Source of the DNA: Sporosarcina limicola
GTDB lineage: Bacteria; Bacillota; Bacilli; Bacillales_A; Planococcaceae
DNA: 64,000 nucleotides
Assembly: GCF_014873855.1 (NCBI RefSeq)
Contig: NZ_JADBEL010000012.1
Coordinates: 1-64,000, forward strand
Reading direction: 5' to 3'
How positions within the stretch are numbered: the first letter of the stretch is position 1; the number at the start of each line of letters is the position of its first letter. The notes below the pieces were generated by a model. That model was not told the origin of the DNA. It ran no database searches and saw nothing but the letters and a program-made list of their open reading frames with translations. Both the position numbers and the translations under genes were made by a program. Below, piece after piece: positions 7,868 through 16,047 of this stretch.

Positions 7868-8571
7868 CATTTTCAATGAAACGAGTTCACGCGATTTTTC
7901 AAAAAGACTTGAAAGACTTTTCTCGGAATATGGCCGTCTCTTCGATCATCTTCATGCCATTAATCCTAGCAGCGTTCTATAGCCGAATGGGTATGGATTC
8001 CATTGATGCACATTATACGATTATTAACATGACATTCGGGATGGTAGCAACATTTGTACAATGTTGCCTGATTGCAGAAGAAAAAGAGAAAAATACGTTG
8101 CGCGGATTAATGCTTTCTCCTGCGACTACCTCAGAAATTCTCGGTGGAAAAAGCTTATTATCATTCGTGCTTACCATCATTATTATCTTTTTCAGTGCAT
8201 TCTTGGTAGAGTATAAGCCCGCAAATATCGGAGTCGTAGCCATCGCCATTGTTTTATCTTCATTTTTCTATATCGGGATGGGCACATTGCTCGGACTGTT
8301 GACGAAATCTGTCATGGAAGCATCTTTCTTTGTGATGCCAGTCATTATCGTATTTTCTTTCGGCTCTTTCGTTATGGGGTTTGTAGATCAATATCCAATC
8401 TTGAAAGTTGCAAACTATTTGCCAAACATCCAACTCATTGATTTGGCTACAAAAGTGGAAGTAGGTGCTGGATTTGGTGATGTACTTTCCAACTTGGGGA
8501 TTATCGCGGCATGGGTTGTTGTCATCTTTGCACTGACAGTAGTCGTTTATCGGAAGCGGATGGTGGATTAA
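7864..8571 (+). CDS. ABC-2 type permease
   Basis: A 235-residue membrane protein with about six helices and the ABC-2 pattern: N-terminal FQKDLKDFSRNMAV cytoplasmic helix, then a loop EEKEKNTLRGLMLSPATTSEILGGKS before the third helix. It overlaps the ATPase gene by 4 bp (ATGA), so the two almost surely form one exporter. The size matches minimal ABC-2 partners such as those of lantibiotic or NatAB-like systems, but nothing identifies the substrate. Confidence 0.85.
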   Translation: MTFSMKRVHAIFQKDLKDFSRNMAVSSIIFMPLILAAFYSRMGMDSIDAHYTIINMTFGMVATFVQCCLIAEEKEKNTLRGLMLSPATTSEILGGKSLLSFVLTIIIIFFSAFLVEYKPANIGVVAIAIVLSSFFYIGMGTLLGLLTKSVMEASFFVMPVIIVFSFGSFVMGFVDQYPILKVANYLPNIQLIDLATKVEVGAGFGDVLSNLGIIAAWVVVIFALTVVVYRKRMVD

Positions 8572-8572
8572 T

Positions 8573-8625
8573 GTAAAGGAACTCATTTGTGAGACTGCTG
8601 AATTTTTATAGGGAGGTTCCTTTAC
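8573..8625 (+). other. 10-bp perfect inverted repeat downstream of the permease
   Basis: GTAAAGGAAC (8573-8582) and GTTCCTTTAC (8616-8625) are perfect complements across 33 nt that contain a smaller CTCA/TGAG stem. No U-run follows, so an intrinsic terminator is not clear. The right arm lies next to a GGGAGG ribosome-binding-like sequence. Confidence 0.4.
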
Positions 8626-8626
8626 C

Positions 8627-8704
8627 ATAAGGCAATTTAGTAAGCTTATAATTGGGGTTGGAATTGGTTTAATTGCTGTGTACTTGTATAAATTTTTGGG
8701 TTGA
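8627..8704 (+). CDS. Possible tiny membrane peptide without canonical start
   Basis: After GGGAGG at 8611-8616 an open frame encodes about 25 residues with one hydrophobic helix (KLIIGVGIGLIAVYLYKFLG) and ends at TGA 8702-8704. The only codon at a usable distance is ATA, a very rare initiator. The topology is convincing for a small membrane peptide, but without ATG, GTG or TTG near the site it may be a relic. Confidence 0.2.
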   Translation: MRQFSKLIIGVGIGLIAVYLYKFLG

Positions 8705-8761
8705 AGTGATTTCAGGGAGTCTTAGTGCCCGTTAATGCGGGATAAAAACCATCCATGTTGT

Positions 8762-9025
8762 TCACTCATAACGCGTCCATGCTCTTCTGACATAGAGTGT
8801 TTTATTTTCCTCGTCAACCCTATAGATAAGTCTATGTTGAATGTTGACACGACGACTATAATAATCTTTCAAGTCACCAACTAATTTCTTGTATGGCGGA
8901 GGGTTTTCATACGGATTTTCTTCTAAAACGCTAATAAGCGCCTGAACCTTATCGAGAAATCCTGCCCTTTTTAGTTTCGAAAAGTCTTTTAGACAACGTT
9001 GTGATATTTTTATAATGTATCCCAT
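8762..9025 (-). CDS. yoeB: YoeB-family toxin (Txe/YoeB mRNA interferase)
   Basis: An 87-residue RelE-fold toxin that cleaves mRNA at the ribosome. The C-terminus has the catalytic pattern (NIQHRLIYRV and VRRAWTRYE), with the conserved Arg, His and terminal Tyr region. The size matches the family (84-90). Its start lies within the end of the antitoxin gene (16-bp overlap), the standard arrangement that makes toxin synthesis depend on translation of yefM. Confidence 0.88.
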   Translation of the reverse strand: MGYIIKISQRCLKDFSKLKRAGFLDKVQALISVLEENPYENPPPYKKLVGDLKDYYSRRVNIQHRLIYRVDEENKTLYVRRAWTRYE

Positions 9026-9261
9026 TTGATGTCCTTCGAATCAATGTATTCATCTGATGCTTCATCTTGGAGAATTGATTCGGTCAGGTCTGGCACGGAA
9101 TAAATATAAAGTGTTTCATGAATCGATTCCCAATCTGATTTTGAGACAAGAATCGCATCGCCATTTTTACTATTTATTTCAATCGGTGTGCTGCTCTCGT
9201 TTGTTTCTCGAATGAGGTTAAATAAATCTTTTCTTGCGTTTGTTGCATTGATATTTTTCAA
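9010..9261 (-). CDS. yefM: YefM/Phd-family antitoxin
   Basis: An 83-residue antitoxin: N-terminal Phd/YefM DNA-binding fold (NATNARKDLFNLIRETNESSTP, then ILVSKSDWESIHETLY) and an acidic C-terminal tail (DEASDEYIDSKDIKWDTL) that would wrap the toxin. It precedes and overlaps yoeB. Together they form a type II toxin-antitoxin module; the complex normally represses its own promoter through paired TGTACA-like sites, present here at 9293-9330. Confidence 0.88.
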   Translation of the reverse strand: MKNINATNARKDLFNLIRETNESSTPIEINSKNGDAILVSKSDWESIHETLYIYSVPDLTESILQDEASDEYIDSKDIKWDTL

Positions 9262-9292
9262 AAGATCCCTCTTTTCACCCTTTGAATTTAGA

Positions 9293-9330
9293 CGTACAGA
9301 TAATGGTACGTTCTAATTCTATTATGTACA
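9293..9330. promoter_or_regulatory. YefM-YoeB operator
   Basis: GTAC-centred hexamers CGTACA (9293-9298) and GGTACG (9305-9310) are spaced exactly 12 bp centre to centre, the spacing known for the E. coli yefM operator palindromes. A perfect TGTACA follows at 9325-9330. All lie just upstream of yefM. Confidence 0.65.
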
Positions 9331-9439
9331 GTGTGGTGGATTTTTGCTACTTTACCCACCCATACTCATCCTATCACTTTCTTTTTCACAGTATTATTAT
9401 TAACGGAAGTCACGTTCTTTTATTATTTTTGCGAACGTA

Positions 9440-9475
9440 AAAACGCATACACGACAATGGTGTATGCGTTTTTTT
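9440..9475 (-). terminator. Terminator after the nrd operon
   Basis: AAAACGCATACAC and GTGTATGCGTTTT pair perfectly over 13 bp around a 7-nt loop. It has A/T runs on both sides, so it may act in both directions. It lies 25 bp past the nrdF stop. Confidence 0.8.
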
Positions 9476-9499
9476 ATCTAAATCTCCACTATTTTTGAA

Positions 9500-10537
9500 T
9501 CACAAATCATCAAACCCATTTAATTCACTCGTTTTTACATATTGGCGTGAAGATTGTTCGAAGAAATCCGTTTTTGTGTCGTCGAAGTTGTCGACGTAGG
9601 CACGAATCCATTTCATAGGGTTGTCGGTGAATTCTGGGTAGATTTCACTAAGTCCTAGCATACGAAGCATTTTGTTTGCTCGGTATTTCACGTAACCTTC
9701 CATCACTTCAAGGTCGATGCCGTCGATGTCTGCTAGTACGTAGCGGCTCCAGATAACTTCCTGTTCTACAGAATGACGGTATTGATCATAAATCCATTCC
9801 GTGAATTCATCTGTATTGTATTCAGGGTTTTCAGCGAGTGCTGCACGGAATATGTCACTCATCGCTTTACCATGTTGTAATTCATCGCGGTTAATATAAG
9901 AAATCATTGTTGAAGTTCCAACCATTTTTTGATTGCGAGCTAAATTGTAAAAGAATGCAAAACCACTATAGAAAAATAAACCCTCTAATAACGTAGTATA
10001 AATCATCGCTTTTAGTGCTGAATCAATTGTTGGATTTTCTGAGAAATCATTATATACATCAACAATCCGCTCGTTGCGGCGCATGAGTACCTCATCCGTG
10101 CGACCCATTTCAAAGGAGGCCATTTGCTTGTCGAGCGTTGTAACAGAAGATAGAACGTAAGCATAGCTATGGTTATGCTCGCTCTCCTGATCAGCAATTG
10201 TTGCCATGATTGATTTTACCGAGGGATCGGTCGTGAAATCAGCTATTTTCATTGCTATGACTGTCTGTGGTCCATCAAGCGTTGCAAGTAAACCGGTGAC
10301 TTTCAAAAATGCATCCTGTTCCCTTGCTGTCAAAGAGGCGAACTGTTTCACATCTTGCGTCATGTCCACTTCATTTGCTGTCCAGAATAGCGCACGTATT
10401 TGTTGTCGCAATGTATAGAAATGTGGGTGTGCGATGTCGTTCCAGTTTAGAATTCCGCTCGCTTTTCCACCGAAAATTGCCGTAGATTTATTGGGGTTTG
10501 CTGGTTCGAGTATTTTCACTCGTGTAAGTGTTTCCAA
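9500..10537 (-). CDS. nrdF: Ribonucleotide reductase beta subunit (radical-generating)
   Basis: The small subunit that stores the metal-linked tyrosyl radical for nucleotide reduction. Metal ligands are visible: the Glu of TAREQD (about residue 70), ESEHNHSY (ExxH, about 118), the Glu of LLEGLFFY (about 180) and RDELQHGK (ExxH, about 213). I prefer the TTG at 10537 because AAAGGAG lies ~10 nt upstream; an in-frame ATG at 10561 is possible but would have no site and would deepen the overlap with nrdI. It is the last gene of nrdE-nrdI-nrdF. The C-terminal GFDDL tail fits docking to the alpha subunit. Confidence 0.88.
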   Translation of the reverse strand: METLTRVKILEPANPNKSTAIFGGKASGILNWNDIAHPHFYTLRQQIRALFWTANEVDMTQDVKQFASLTAREQDAFLKVTGLLATLDGPQTVIAMKIADFTTDPSVKSIMATIADQESEHNHSYAYVLSSVTTLDKQMASFEMGRTDEVLMRRNERIVDVYNDFSENPTIDSALKAMIYTTLLEGLFFYSGFAFFYNLARNQKMVGTSTMISYINRDELQHGKAMSDIFRAALAENPEYNTDEFTEWIYDQYRHSVEQEVIWSRYVLADIDGIDLEVMEGYVKYRANKMLRMLGLSEIYPEFTDNPMKWIRAYVDNFDDTKTDFFEQSSRQYVKTSELNGFDDL

Positions 10538-10962
10538 TGTTTTAGGACTCCTTTCGACCATTCGATTACTATTTTTTGTTGTTTGCCTCGTGGGCTTTGT
10601 TCAATTCTCAATGGATCATAGGTTGATCCGTAAAACCGGGCCAGTTTCACTGCTGCATGACAAAATAATATATCGCCCCCGAATTGGGTGTCCCCTGTCC
10701 CGAAGACATACACGCTATCCGGTTTATAGCCGATATCTGCAACGAAATTCTTTACTTCGTCAGGCGTTTCACCTTTGCCCCATGTAAACGAGCCAATAAT
10801 CATCGCATCAAACTGATGGAGGGTCGGCATGACTCCCCCACCGATTCGATATGTCGTTACTTCCATGCCTTCAGCGATTAGCGTCTCTGCGATTAGATCT
10901 GCCACTTCTTTCGTGTTTCCACTCAAAGAAGCGTAGGCAATTAGGAATGACACCATTCGCAC
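10516..10962 (-). CDS. nrdI: NrdI flavodoxin-like protein
   Basis: A 148-residue flavodoxin-fold protein that supplies oxidant to assemble the Mn2-tyrosyl cofactor in NrdF. The N-terminus has the FMN phosphate loop ASLSGNTKEVA; a second FMN loop is around FTWGKGETPDE and a third at GTGDTQFGGD. It overlaps the end of nrdE (22 bp) and the start of nrdF (22 bp by the chosen start), so all three are translationally coupled. An ATG six bases further in (10956) is an equal start candidate. Its presence marks this as a class Ib system. Confidence 0.88.
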   Translation of the reverse strand: MRMVSFLIAYASLSGNTKEVADLIAETLIAEGMEVTTYRIGGGVMPTLHQFDAMIIGSFTWGKGETPDEVKNFVADIGYKPDSVYVFGTGDTQFGGDILFCHAAVKLARFYGSTYDPLRIEQSPRGKQQKIVIEWSKGVLKHWKHLHE

Positions 10963-13163
10963 TCTTCAATTTCCGTCGCGGTTGACCGTGTGTAATACGT
11001 CGTCTTCATGCCAGACTTCCAAGCTTGTACATGAAGTTCAAGTAGAACAGACGCGCGAATCGTATTGGGTACGTAAAGGTTGAAGGAAATCGCTTGGTCG
11101 ATATGACGCTGTCTTGCTGCGTTTTGTTTAACAGACCAACGTTGATCAACGATATACGCAGAACGACGGTATACATCATACGTGTTGTGATCTAGATCAG
11201 GCGCGATGACCGGTAATTTATAGTCTTTCTTTTCTTCATGGTAAAACGGTTTGAACACGGGATCGATTGAAGCCGTAGAACCGGCGATAACTGACGTCGA
11301 GCTATTCGGTGCAACGGCCATCAAATAGCCGTTTCGCATACCGTTTGTTGCAACGTCGTTACGAAGTTCGTTCCATGCTTTCGAGTCATACCCTCTGCTT
11401 TCAAAGTAATTCCCTGTCTGCCAATCCGATCCTTCGAATAATGGGTAAGATCCTTTTTCTTTCGCTATTTCCATTGACGAAGAGATTGTTAGATAAGCAA
11501 TTTTTTCGTAAAGTGTATCCGCGTAGTCCACTGCCTCGTCCGACTCCCACTGAATATTTTTCAGTGCAAGTAGATGATGCCAACCAAATGTGCCGAGTCC
11601 GATACCACGGTAACGGGCGTTTGTACGTTGCGCTTGAACGACCGGTATTTTATTGAGGTCAATGACGTTATCGAGCATACGAACTTGAACTTTGATGAGC
11701 CGCTCCAATACGTCAGCTGGGACTGCACGTCCTAGATTGATGGACGATAAATTACAGACGACAAAATCACCTGGTTTAGAACGCGTGACAACGACATCAT
11801 CTTCAAGTGTTACAGATTCGAATTGTGTAGCGCTCATATTTTGCATGATTTCTGTACATAAATTTGATGAATAAATCATTCCTTCATGCTTGTTCGGATT
11901 CGCACGGTTCACTTCATCGCGGTAAAACATGAATGGCACGCCTGTTTCAAGCTGGCTGCGCATGATTCGTTTCATAATATCGATTGCTGGGACTGTTTCT
12001 TTGCTAAGTTCCGGATGGTTCACACATTCCTCGTATTTTTCGCGGAAGGAACCTGCACCCTTGGTTTCATCATAATAATCTTCCAATGAGTACCCCATTA
12101 CAGTACGAACTTCATGTGGGTCAAATAAATGCCATTCTCCGCGCACTTCGATTTGTTCCATGAATAGATCCGGAAGACAGACGCCGGTGAAAACATCATG
12201 TGCGCGTAACCGATCGTCCCCATTATTCAATTTAAGATCCATGAATGTGAAGATATCTTTGTGGAAAACATCGAGATAGACCGCAATTGCTCCTTGACGT
12301 TGACCAAGCTGATCAACACTTACTGCAGTGTTATTCAATTGTTTAATCCACGGTAGAACGCCACTTGACGCGCCTTTGAATCCACGGATAGATGAACCAC
12401 GGCTACGAACTTTTCCCATGTAAACACCAATGCCGCCGCCGTATTTCGACAGATTGGCGATATCCGTGTTGCTATCGTAAATACCTTGTAGTGAATCATC
12501 GACTGTGTCAATGAAGCAACTTGATAGCTGACCATGTGGTTTACCTGCGTTGGACAATGTAGGTGTCGCGACTGTCATATACAAATTACTCATCGCCCAG
12601 TAGGATTCAGCAACTTTTCCAAGACGATTGGCCGTTTCGTTCTGCATCAATGTCATTGCAATCACAAGCCAACGCTCTTGTGGAAGTTCAACCGATTGTT
12701 TGTTGAAATCCACAGCAACATAGCGGTCTACTAGTGTTTTCAAGCCAATGTAGGTAAACAACTTGTCCCGCTCTGGATCAATTAGGCTGCCTAGCGCTTT
12801 TAATTCTTCAAATGAATATTTGCTCGTCAAAACAGGCGTGTATAACCCTTTTTCAACGAGTCGAGTGACGTTTTCTGCAAAGTCGGTATAGACTTGAACG
12901 CCCCGATTTTGTTCTTGGCGAACATAAACGTCTTGAAGATAAATACGTGCCGCCACAAACGTCCAATACGTTGCTGTTTCGTCAATGATACTGAGCGTCT
13001 CCAAAATCATCGCTTTCGACCATTCTGAATCTGTCGCTCCCGGATACCTCTGCTCCCATTTTTGGCTGGCTATGAGAAGGGGTGCAATTTTTTCTGCTCC
13101 GAATTCAGTTTGTAGTTTTTCTAGAAGTTGGTTGATACCTGTTTTTTCAATAATAATTGTCAT
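10941..13163 (-). CDS. nrdE: Ribonucleotide reductase alpha subunit (catalytic)
   Basis: A 740-residue catalytic subunit that reduces ribonucleotides to deoxyribonucleotides. It has no N-terminal ATP-cone; the N-terminal helical domain starts at once. Active-site pieces are visible: SSCFIDTVDDS (first redox Cys, about residue 222), NLCTEIMQN (about 440, thiyl Cys and Glu) and NLSSINLG nearby, then PNSSTSVIAGSTASIDP (about 622). It ends with CEWCHS, the shuttle Cys pair. It heads the operon nrdE-nrdI-nrdF. NrdR-like boxes and a DnaA box lie upstream. Confidence 0.92.
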   Translation of the reverse strand: MTIIIEKTGINQLLEKLQTEFGAEKIAPLLIASQKWEQRYPGATDSEWSKAMILETLSIIDETATYWTFVAARIYLQDVYVRQEQNRGVQVYTDFAENVTRLVEKGLYTPVLTSKYSFEELKALGSLIDPERDKLFTYIGLKTLVDRYVAVDFNKQSVELPQERWLVIAMTLMQNETANRLGKVAESYWAMSNLYMTVATPTLSNAGKPHGQLSSCFIDTVDDSLQGIYDSNTDIANLSKYGGGIGVYMGKVRSRGSSIRGFKGASSGVLPWIKQLNNTAVSVDQLGQRQGAIAVYLDVFHKDIFTFMDLKLNNGDDRLRAHDVFTGVCLPDLFMEQIEVRGEWHLFDPHEVRTVMGYSLEDYYDETKGAGSFREKYEECVNHPELSKETVPAIDIMKRIMRSQLETGVPFMFYRDEVNRANPNKHEGMIYSSNLCTEIMQNMSATQFESVTLEDDVVVTRSKPGDFVVCNLSSINLGRAVPADVLERLIKVQVRMLDNVIDLNKIPVVQAQRTNARYRGIGLGTFGWHHLLALKNIQWESDEAVDYADTLYEKIAYLTISSSMEIAKEKGSYPLFEGSDWQTGNYFESRGYDSKAWNELRNDVATNGMRNGYLMAVAPNSSTSVIAGSTASIDPVFKPFYHEEKKDYKLPVIAPDLDHNTYDVYRRSAYIVDQRWSVKQNAARQRHIDQAISFNLYVPNTIRASVLLELHVQAWKSGMKTTYYTRSTATEIEECEWCHS

Positions 13164-13372
13164 GTGATTTGTCTCCTTTTATATGAAAAATCATTGCTTG
13201 ACTTTTTTAGTTTTCAAGTTGTTTCGCTATCCTCTAGATGCTGAATCAGCTTTTTTGTGCGCTGTTATGCTAGTCCACATTAGTTGTATGTATAGCACTC
13301 GCGGTTATGGAGAAACATCAAGCATTTAACTTGATTTTCTTCAAACCAACAATGGGTGTCCACCATTGAATA

Positions 13373-13421
13373 ATACTATATGTAGTGTCTAGTTCGCTCT
13401 GTACACCCTAACATGTTGTGT
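13373..13421. promoter_or_regulatory. NrdR-like box pair upstream of nrdE
   Basis: ATACTATATGTAGTGT at 13373-13388 matches the NrdR palindrome (ACACTATATATAGTGT) at 14 of 16 positions. A weaker palindromic match centred on AACATGTT lies at 13406-13421, 33 bp away centre to centre, slightly off the usual 31-32. It would bind the dATP-responsive repressor NrdR. Confidence 0.5.
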
Positions 13422-13469
13422 ATACCCCTGTAAATAGGCAGAAAGTTTACTAAAACAACAATCAATAAC

Positions 13470-13478
13470 TTATCCACA
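13470..13478 (+). promoter_or_regulatory. DnaA box upstream of nrdE
   Basis: A perfect TTATCCACA. DnaA boxes near nrd promoters are known to link nucleotide supply to replication. A single box may also be chance. Confidence 0.4.
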
Positions 13479-13707
13479 TATCCACAGCCATTTTCCCTCA
13501 TCACAGTGACCGATATCACCGACATTCTCACAGTTTACGCAAATGTTATAAACAATAATTCAGGTCAAAAAAAAGTTTAGCTCAGTGTATTTTTCAATCA
13601 CGCAGTCGATTTCTTATTTCGTTTTTCTGTAGGTTTTGAGTTGGGGTTCGATCGACTTTTAGTGAGGGGCTATCCGAGTTTTATTGTTTAACTCAACATG
13701 TTGTAAG

Positions 13708-13826
13708 TTATCACCGCCTTGATGTAGGTTATCACCGCCTTGGGTCGGGTTATCACCGCCTTGGCACACTTTATCACCGCCTTGATGTAGGTTATCACCG
13801 CCTTGGTACACTTTATCACCGCCTTG
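13708..13826 (+). repeat. 21-bp repeat array 1 (six units)
   Basis: Six perfect TTATCACCGCCTTG cores at 13708, 13729, 13750, 13771, 13792 and 13813, separated by 7-nt spacers atgtagg, ggtcggg, gcacact, atgtagg and gtacact. It ends in ACATTTTT. It sits between divergent nrdE and argS. Open frames through it exist only because 21 is a multiple of three. Confidence 0.95.
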
Positions 13827-13946
13827 ACATTTTTCACCAAAATTAAACTTGGTTTCATCGGTAACTAACTCTTTATCACAGCGTGACGCACTCAATTTTC
13901 ATCCATATGGAAAAAATCGCTCTATCTGCAATTAAATCTAGTTTTA

Positions 13947-13975
13947 TTGACATCCACATCTCGATTTGCTACATT
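13947..13975 (+). promoter_or_regulatory. SigA promoter of argS
   Basis: TTGACA (13947-13952), 17-nt spacer, TACATT (13970-13975). Transcription would start just before the T-box leader. Confidence 0.7.
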
Positions 13976-13984
13976 CAAATACAA

Positions 13985-14208
13985 TATCTATGACGAAAAG
14001 AGTAGCAACCCATTTTTCTTTAGCGAACTGGGGACGGTGTGAGCCTGGTGGAAAATGCTTGTGAACCGCATTTCGAAGATGCTATTCCGAAAGTAGTAGG
14101 AAGCGCCGGTGTCTCGCCGTTATGAGAAAGTGGCCCAATTTCAGGGCAAGTTGAGTGGTACCGCGGAAGCTAAGCTTTCGTCTCATTAGTTTGAGGCGAG
14201 GGCTTTTT
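13985..14208 (+). promoter_or_regulatory. T-box riboswitch leader (arginine-type) of argS
   Basis: Contains stem I apical elements (AGCGAACTGGGGACGGTGTGAGCC), the T-box antiterminator sequence GAGTGGTACCGCGG (14153-14166) and a terminator hairpin ending in a T run (about 14174-14208). The likely specifier codon is CGC at 14067-14069 (context GAAC-CGC-ATT). Uncharged tRNA-Arg would stabilise the antiterminator and switch on argS. Confidence 0.85.
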
Positions 14209-14238
14209 TTGTATTTTAATTCAAAAGGAGTGTTGAGG

Positions 14239-15903
14239 ATGAAAGCGACTATTGTACAAGTACTACAACAATTCTGTCCGATTCCGTTAGATGAAAACAT
14301 GTTAGAAAGTCCTGTTCATACACATTTGGGCGACTGGGCACTACCCTGTTTCCCTTTTGCCAAGGAATTAAGGAAATCACCTATCGTTATTGCGGAGGAC
14401 ATTGCAAAGGCGATTGATCACCCGTTAATCCGTCAAGCAGCGGCTGTAAACGGTTATGTTAATATTTTTCTGGATCGCACTACCATTGCTAGTTCCCTTC
14501 TTCAAACGATTCTGGAGCAATCCTCATCCTATGGAGCTTCTAATGAGGGCAATGAAGAGACAATCACGATAGATTTATCTTCTCCTAATATTGCGAAGCC
14601 ATTCTCCATGGGCCATCTGCGCTCGACTGTTATTGGAAATTCGATTGCTTTATTGCTTGAAAAGATTGGTTTCAAGATTGTGAAAATCAATTATATCGGT
14701 GATTGGGGGACGCAATTTGGGAAGCTGCTCACGGCGTATCGAAAATGGGGAAATGAAGAGGAAGTAAAGATTGCGCCAATCGAAACGCTTTTGAGGTTGT
14801 ACATCCGCTTTCATGAGGAAGCCGAGCAGAATGACTCACTGAATGACGAGGGAAGAGCTGCCTTCAAAGCGCTTGAAGATGGCGATTCTGAGGCACTTGC
14901 GCTATGGAAATGGTTCAAGACGGAATCCTTGAAGGAGTTTCAACGTATCTACGATTTGTTAGGTGTGACGTTCGACTCCTATAATGGTGAGGCTTATTAT
15001 AATGATAAAATGGGACCTATTGTCGATGAGCTGGCTGAAAAGGGTTTATTGATTGAATCGGATGGGGCGTTAATCGTTCAACTCGATGAAGGAATGCCGC
15101 CTTGTTTGATAAAAAAATCAGATGGGGCAACGCTGTATGCGACTCGGGATTTAACTGCGGCTTTAGATAGGAAAGCGACTTACGACTTCGTGAAATCGCT
15201 TTACGTCGTTGGAAATGAACAGAGTTTACACTTCACACAATTTAAAAAAGTGCTCCATAAAATGGGCCACGAATGGTCGGAGTGTATTCAACATATGCCA
15301 TTCGGACTCATTTTGAAAGATGGAAAAAAGATGTCGACGCGCAAAGGGAAAATTGTGTTGTTGGAAGAAGTTTTGAACGATGCAATTGCCCTTGCACAGT
15401 CCACAATTGAGGCGAAAAATCCTGATTTATTAAATAAAACGGAAGTCGCCGAAGCCATTGGAGTCGGCGCCATCATTTTCAGTGATCTGAAGCAACACCG
15501 CAAACACGATATCGAATTTGACTTGGCATCCATGCTGCAAACCGAGGGTGAGACTGGGCCGTATGTGCAGTATGCGAATGCCCGAGCACATTCGGTGTTG
15601 AGAAAAGCCGGTGAAACGAACGCCTTTATGATAGAAGGAGTGAATGATTTTGAGTGGGCCATCGTGCGAATGCTTGGGCTATTTCCGCATACCGTGAAGC
15701 GTGCTACTGATGAACTCGACCCCTCCATCGTTGCGAAGTACGCAGTCGATCTTGCGCAAGCCTTTAACTCGTTCTACGGGAATGTCCAGGTGTTGTCGGA
15801 TTCCGCGCATAGATTTTATAGAATCGCACTTGTCACCTGTGTCACGATTGTTCTGAAAGAATCGCTACGACTTTTGGGGATGCAGGCGCCGGAAGAGATG
15901 TGA
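14239..15903 (+). CDS. argS: Arginyl-tRNA synthetase
   Basis: A 554-residue class I synthetase that charges tRNA-Arg. HIGH-type motif is in SSPNIAKPFSMGHLRSTVIG (here SMGH, about residue 123) and KMSTRKG (about 363) is the KMSKS motif. An N-terminal Add-1 domain and C-terminal DALR anticodon-binding domain (EGETGPYVQYANARAHSVL onward) complete it. The frame extends upstream into the T-box, but the ATG at 14239 with AAAAGGAGTGTTGAGG is the true start. The length matches B. subtilis ArgS. Controlled by the T-box leader. Confidence 0.93.
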   Translation: MKATIVQVLQQFCPIPLDENMLESPVHTHLGDWALPCFPFAKELRKSPIVIAEDIAKAIDHPLIRQAAAVNGYVNIFLDRTTIASSLLQTILEQSSSYGASNEGNEETITIDLSSPNIAKPFSMGHLRSTVIGNSIALLLEKIGFKIVKINYIGDWGTQFGKLLTAYRKWGNEEEVKIAPIETLLRLYIRFHEEAEQNDSLNDEGRAAFKALEDGDSEALALWKWFKTESLKEFQRIYDLLGVTFDSYNGEAYYNDKMGPIVDELAEKGLLIESDGALIVQLDEGMPPCLIKKSDGATLYATRDLTAALDRKATYDFVKSLYVVGNEQSLHFTQFKKVLHKMGHEWSECIQHMPFGLILKDGKKMSTRKGKIVLLEEVLNDAIALAQSTIEAKNPDLLNKTEVAEAIGVGAIIFSDLKQHRKHDIEFDLASMLQTEGETGPYVQYANARAHSVLRKAGETNAFMIEGVNDFEWAIVRMLGLFPHTVKRATDELDPSIVAKYAVDLAQAFNSFYGNVQVLSDSAHRFYRIALVTCVTIVLKESLRLLGMQAPEEM

Positions 15904-15910
15904 GTTGGGA

Positions 15911-15992
15911 ATTGGTCGCTTGAGCGAAAGATCAGTCGCTTCGCTAGTGGGATTGGTCGCTTGTGCGGAAGATCAGTCGCTTTGCTAGCAAA
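15911..15992 (+). repeat. Two tandem 41-bp repeats with TCGCTT motifs
   Basis: Units 15911-15951 and 15952-15992 are nearly identical. Each holds two GGTCGCTT/AGTCGCTT half-motifs about 20 bp apart and GCTAG near the end. They lie between the argS stop and its terminator. Confidence 0.8.
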
Positions 15993-16000
15993 ACTAAAAA

Positions 16001-16030
16001 CCCACCAGTATCCGCTTGGACGCTGGTGGG
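16001..16030. terminator. Bidirectional terminator between argS and the alanine symporter
   Basis: CCCACCAG and CTGGTGGG pair around a 14-nt loop, with A-rich and T-rich flanks on both sides. It sits between convergent genes. Confidence 0.8.
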
Positions 16031-16047
16031 TTTATTGTCGTAGCTAA

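Larger units (their letters stand above)
13164..13707. other. Divergent nrdE/argS intergenic region, nrd-proximal part
   Basis: No gene is visible. It holds NrdR-like boxes (13373-13421), a perfect DnaA box (13470-13478) beside a second TATCCACAG-like sequence, and leads into the 21-bp repeat array at 13708. Other parts are AT-rich. Confidence 0.6.

Noticed and set aside
13708..13826. Plasmid-type iterons or a replication origin
   Set aside because: The 21-bp period resembles iterons, but arrays are scattered over 31 kb among ordinary chromosomal genes and no rep gene is present. The core does not match the DnaA box.
13659..13895. Minus-strand frame coding QGGDN repeats, and similar frames at 44247-44557 and 22867-23106
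   Set aside because: They arise because the 21-bp period is a multiple of three and the unit has few stops. They have no consistent start, flanks differ, and both strands and several frames are open equally.
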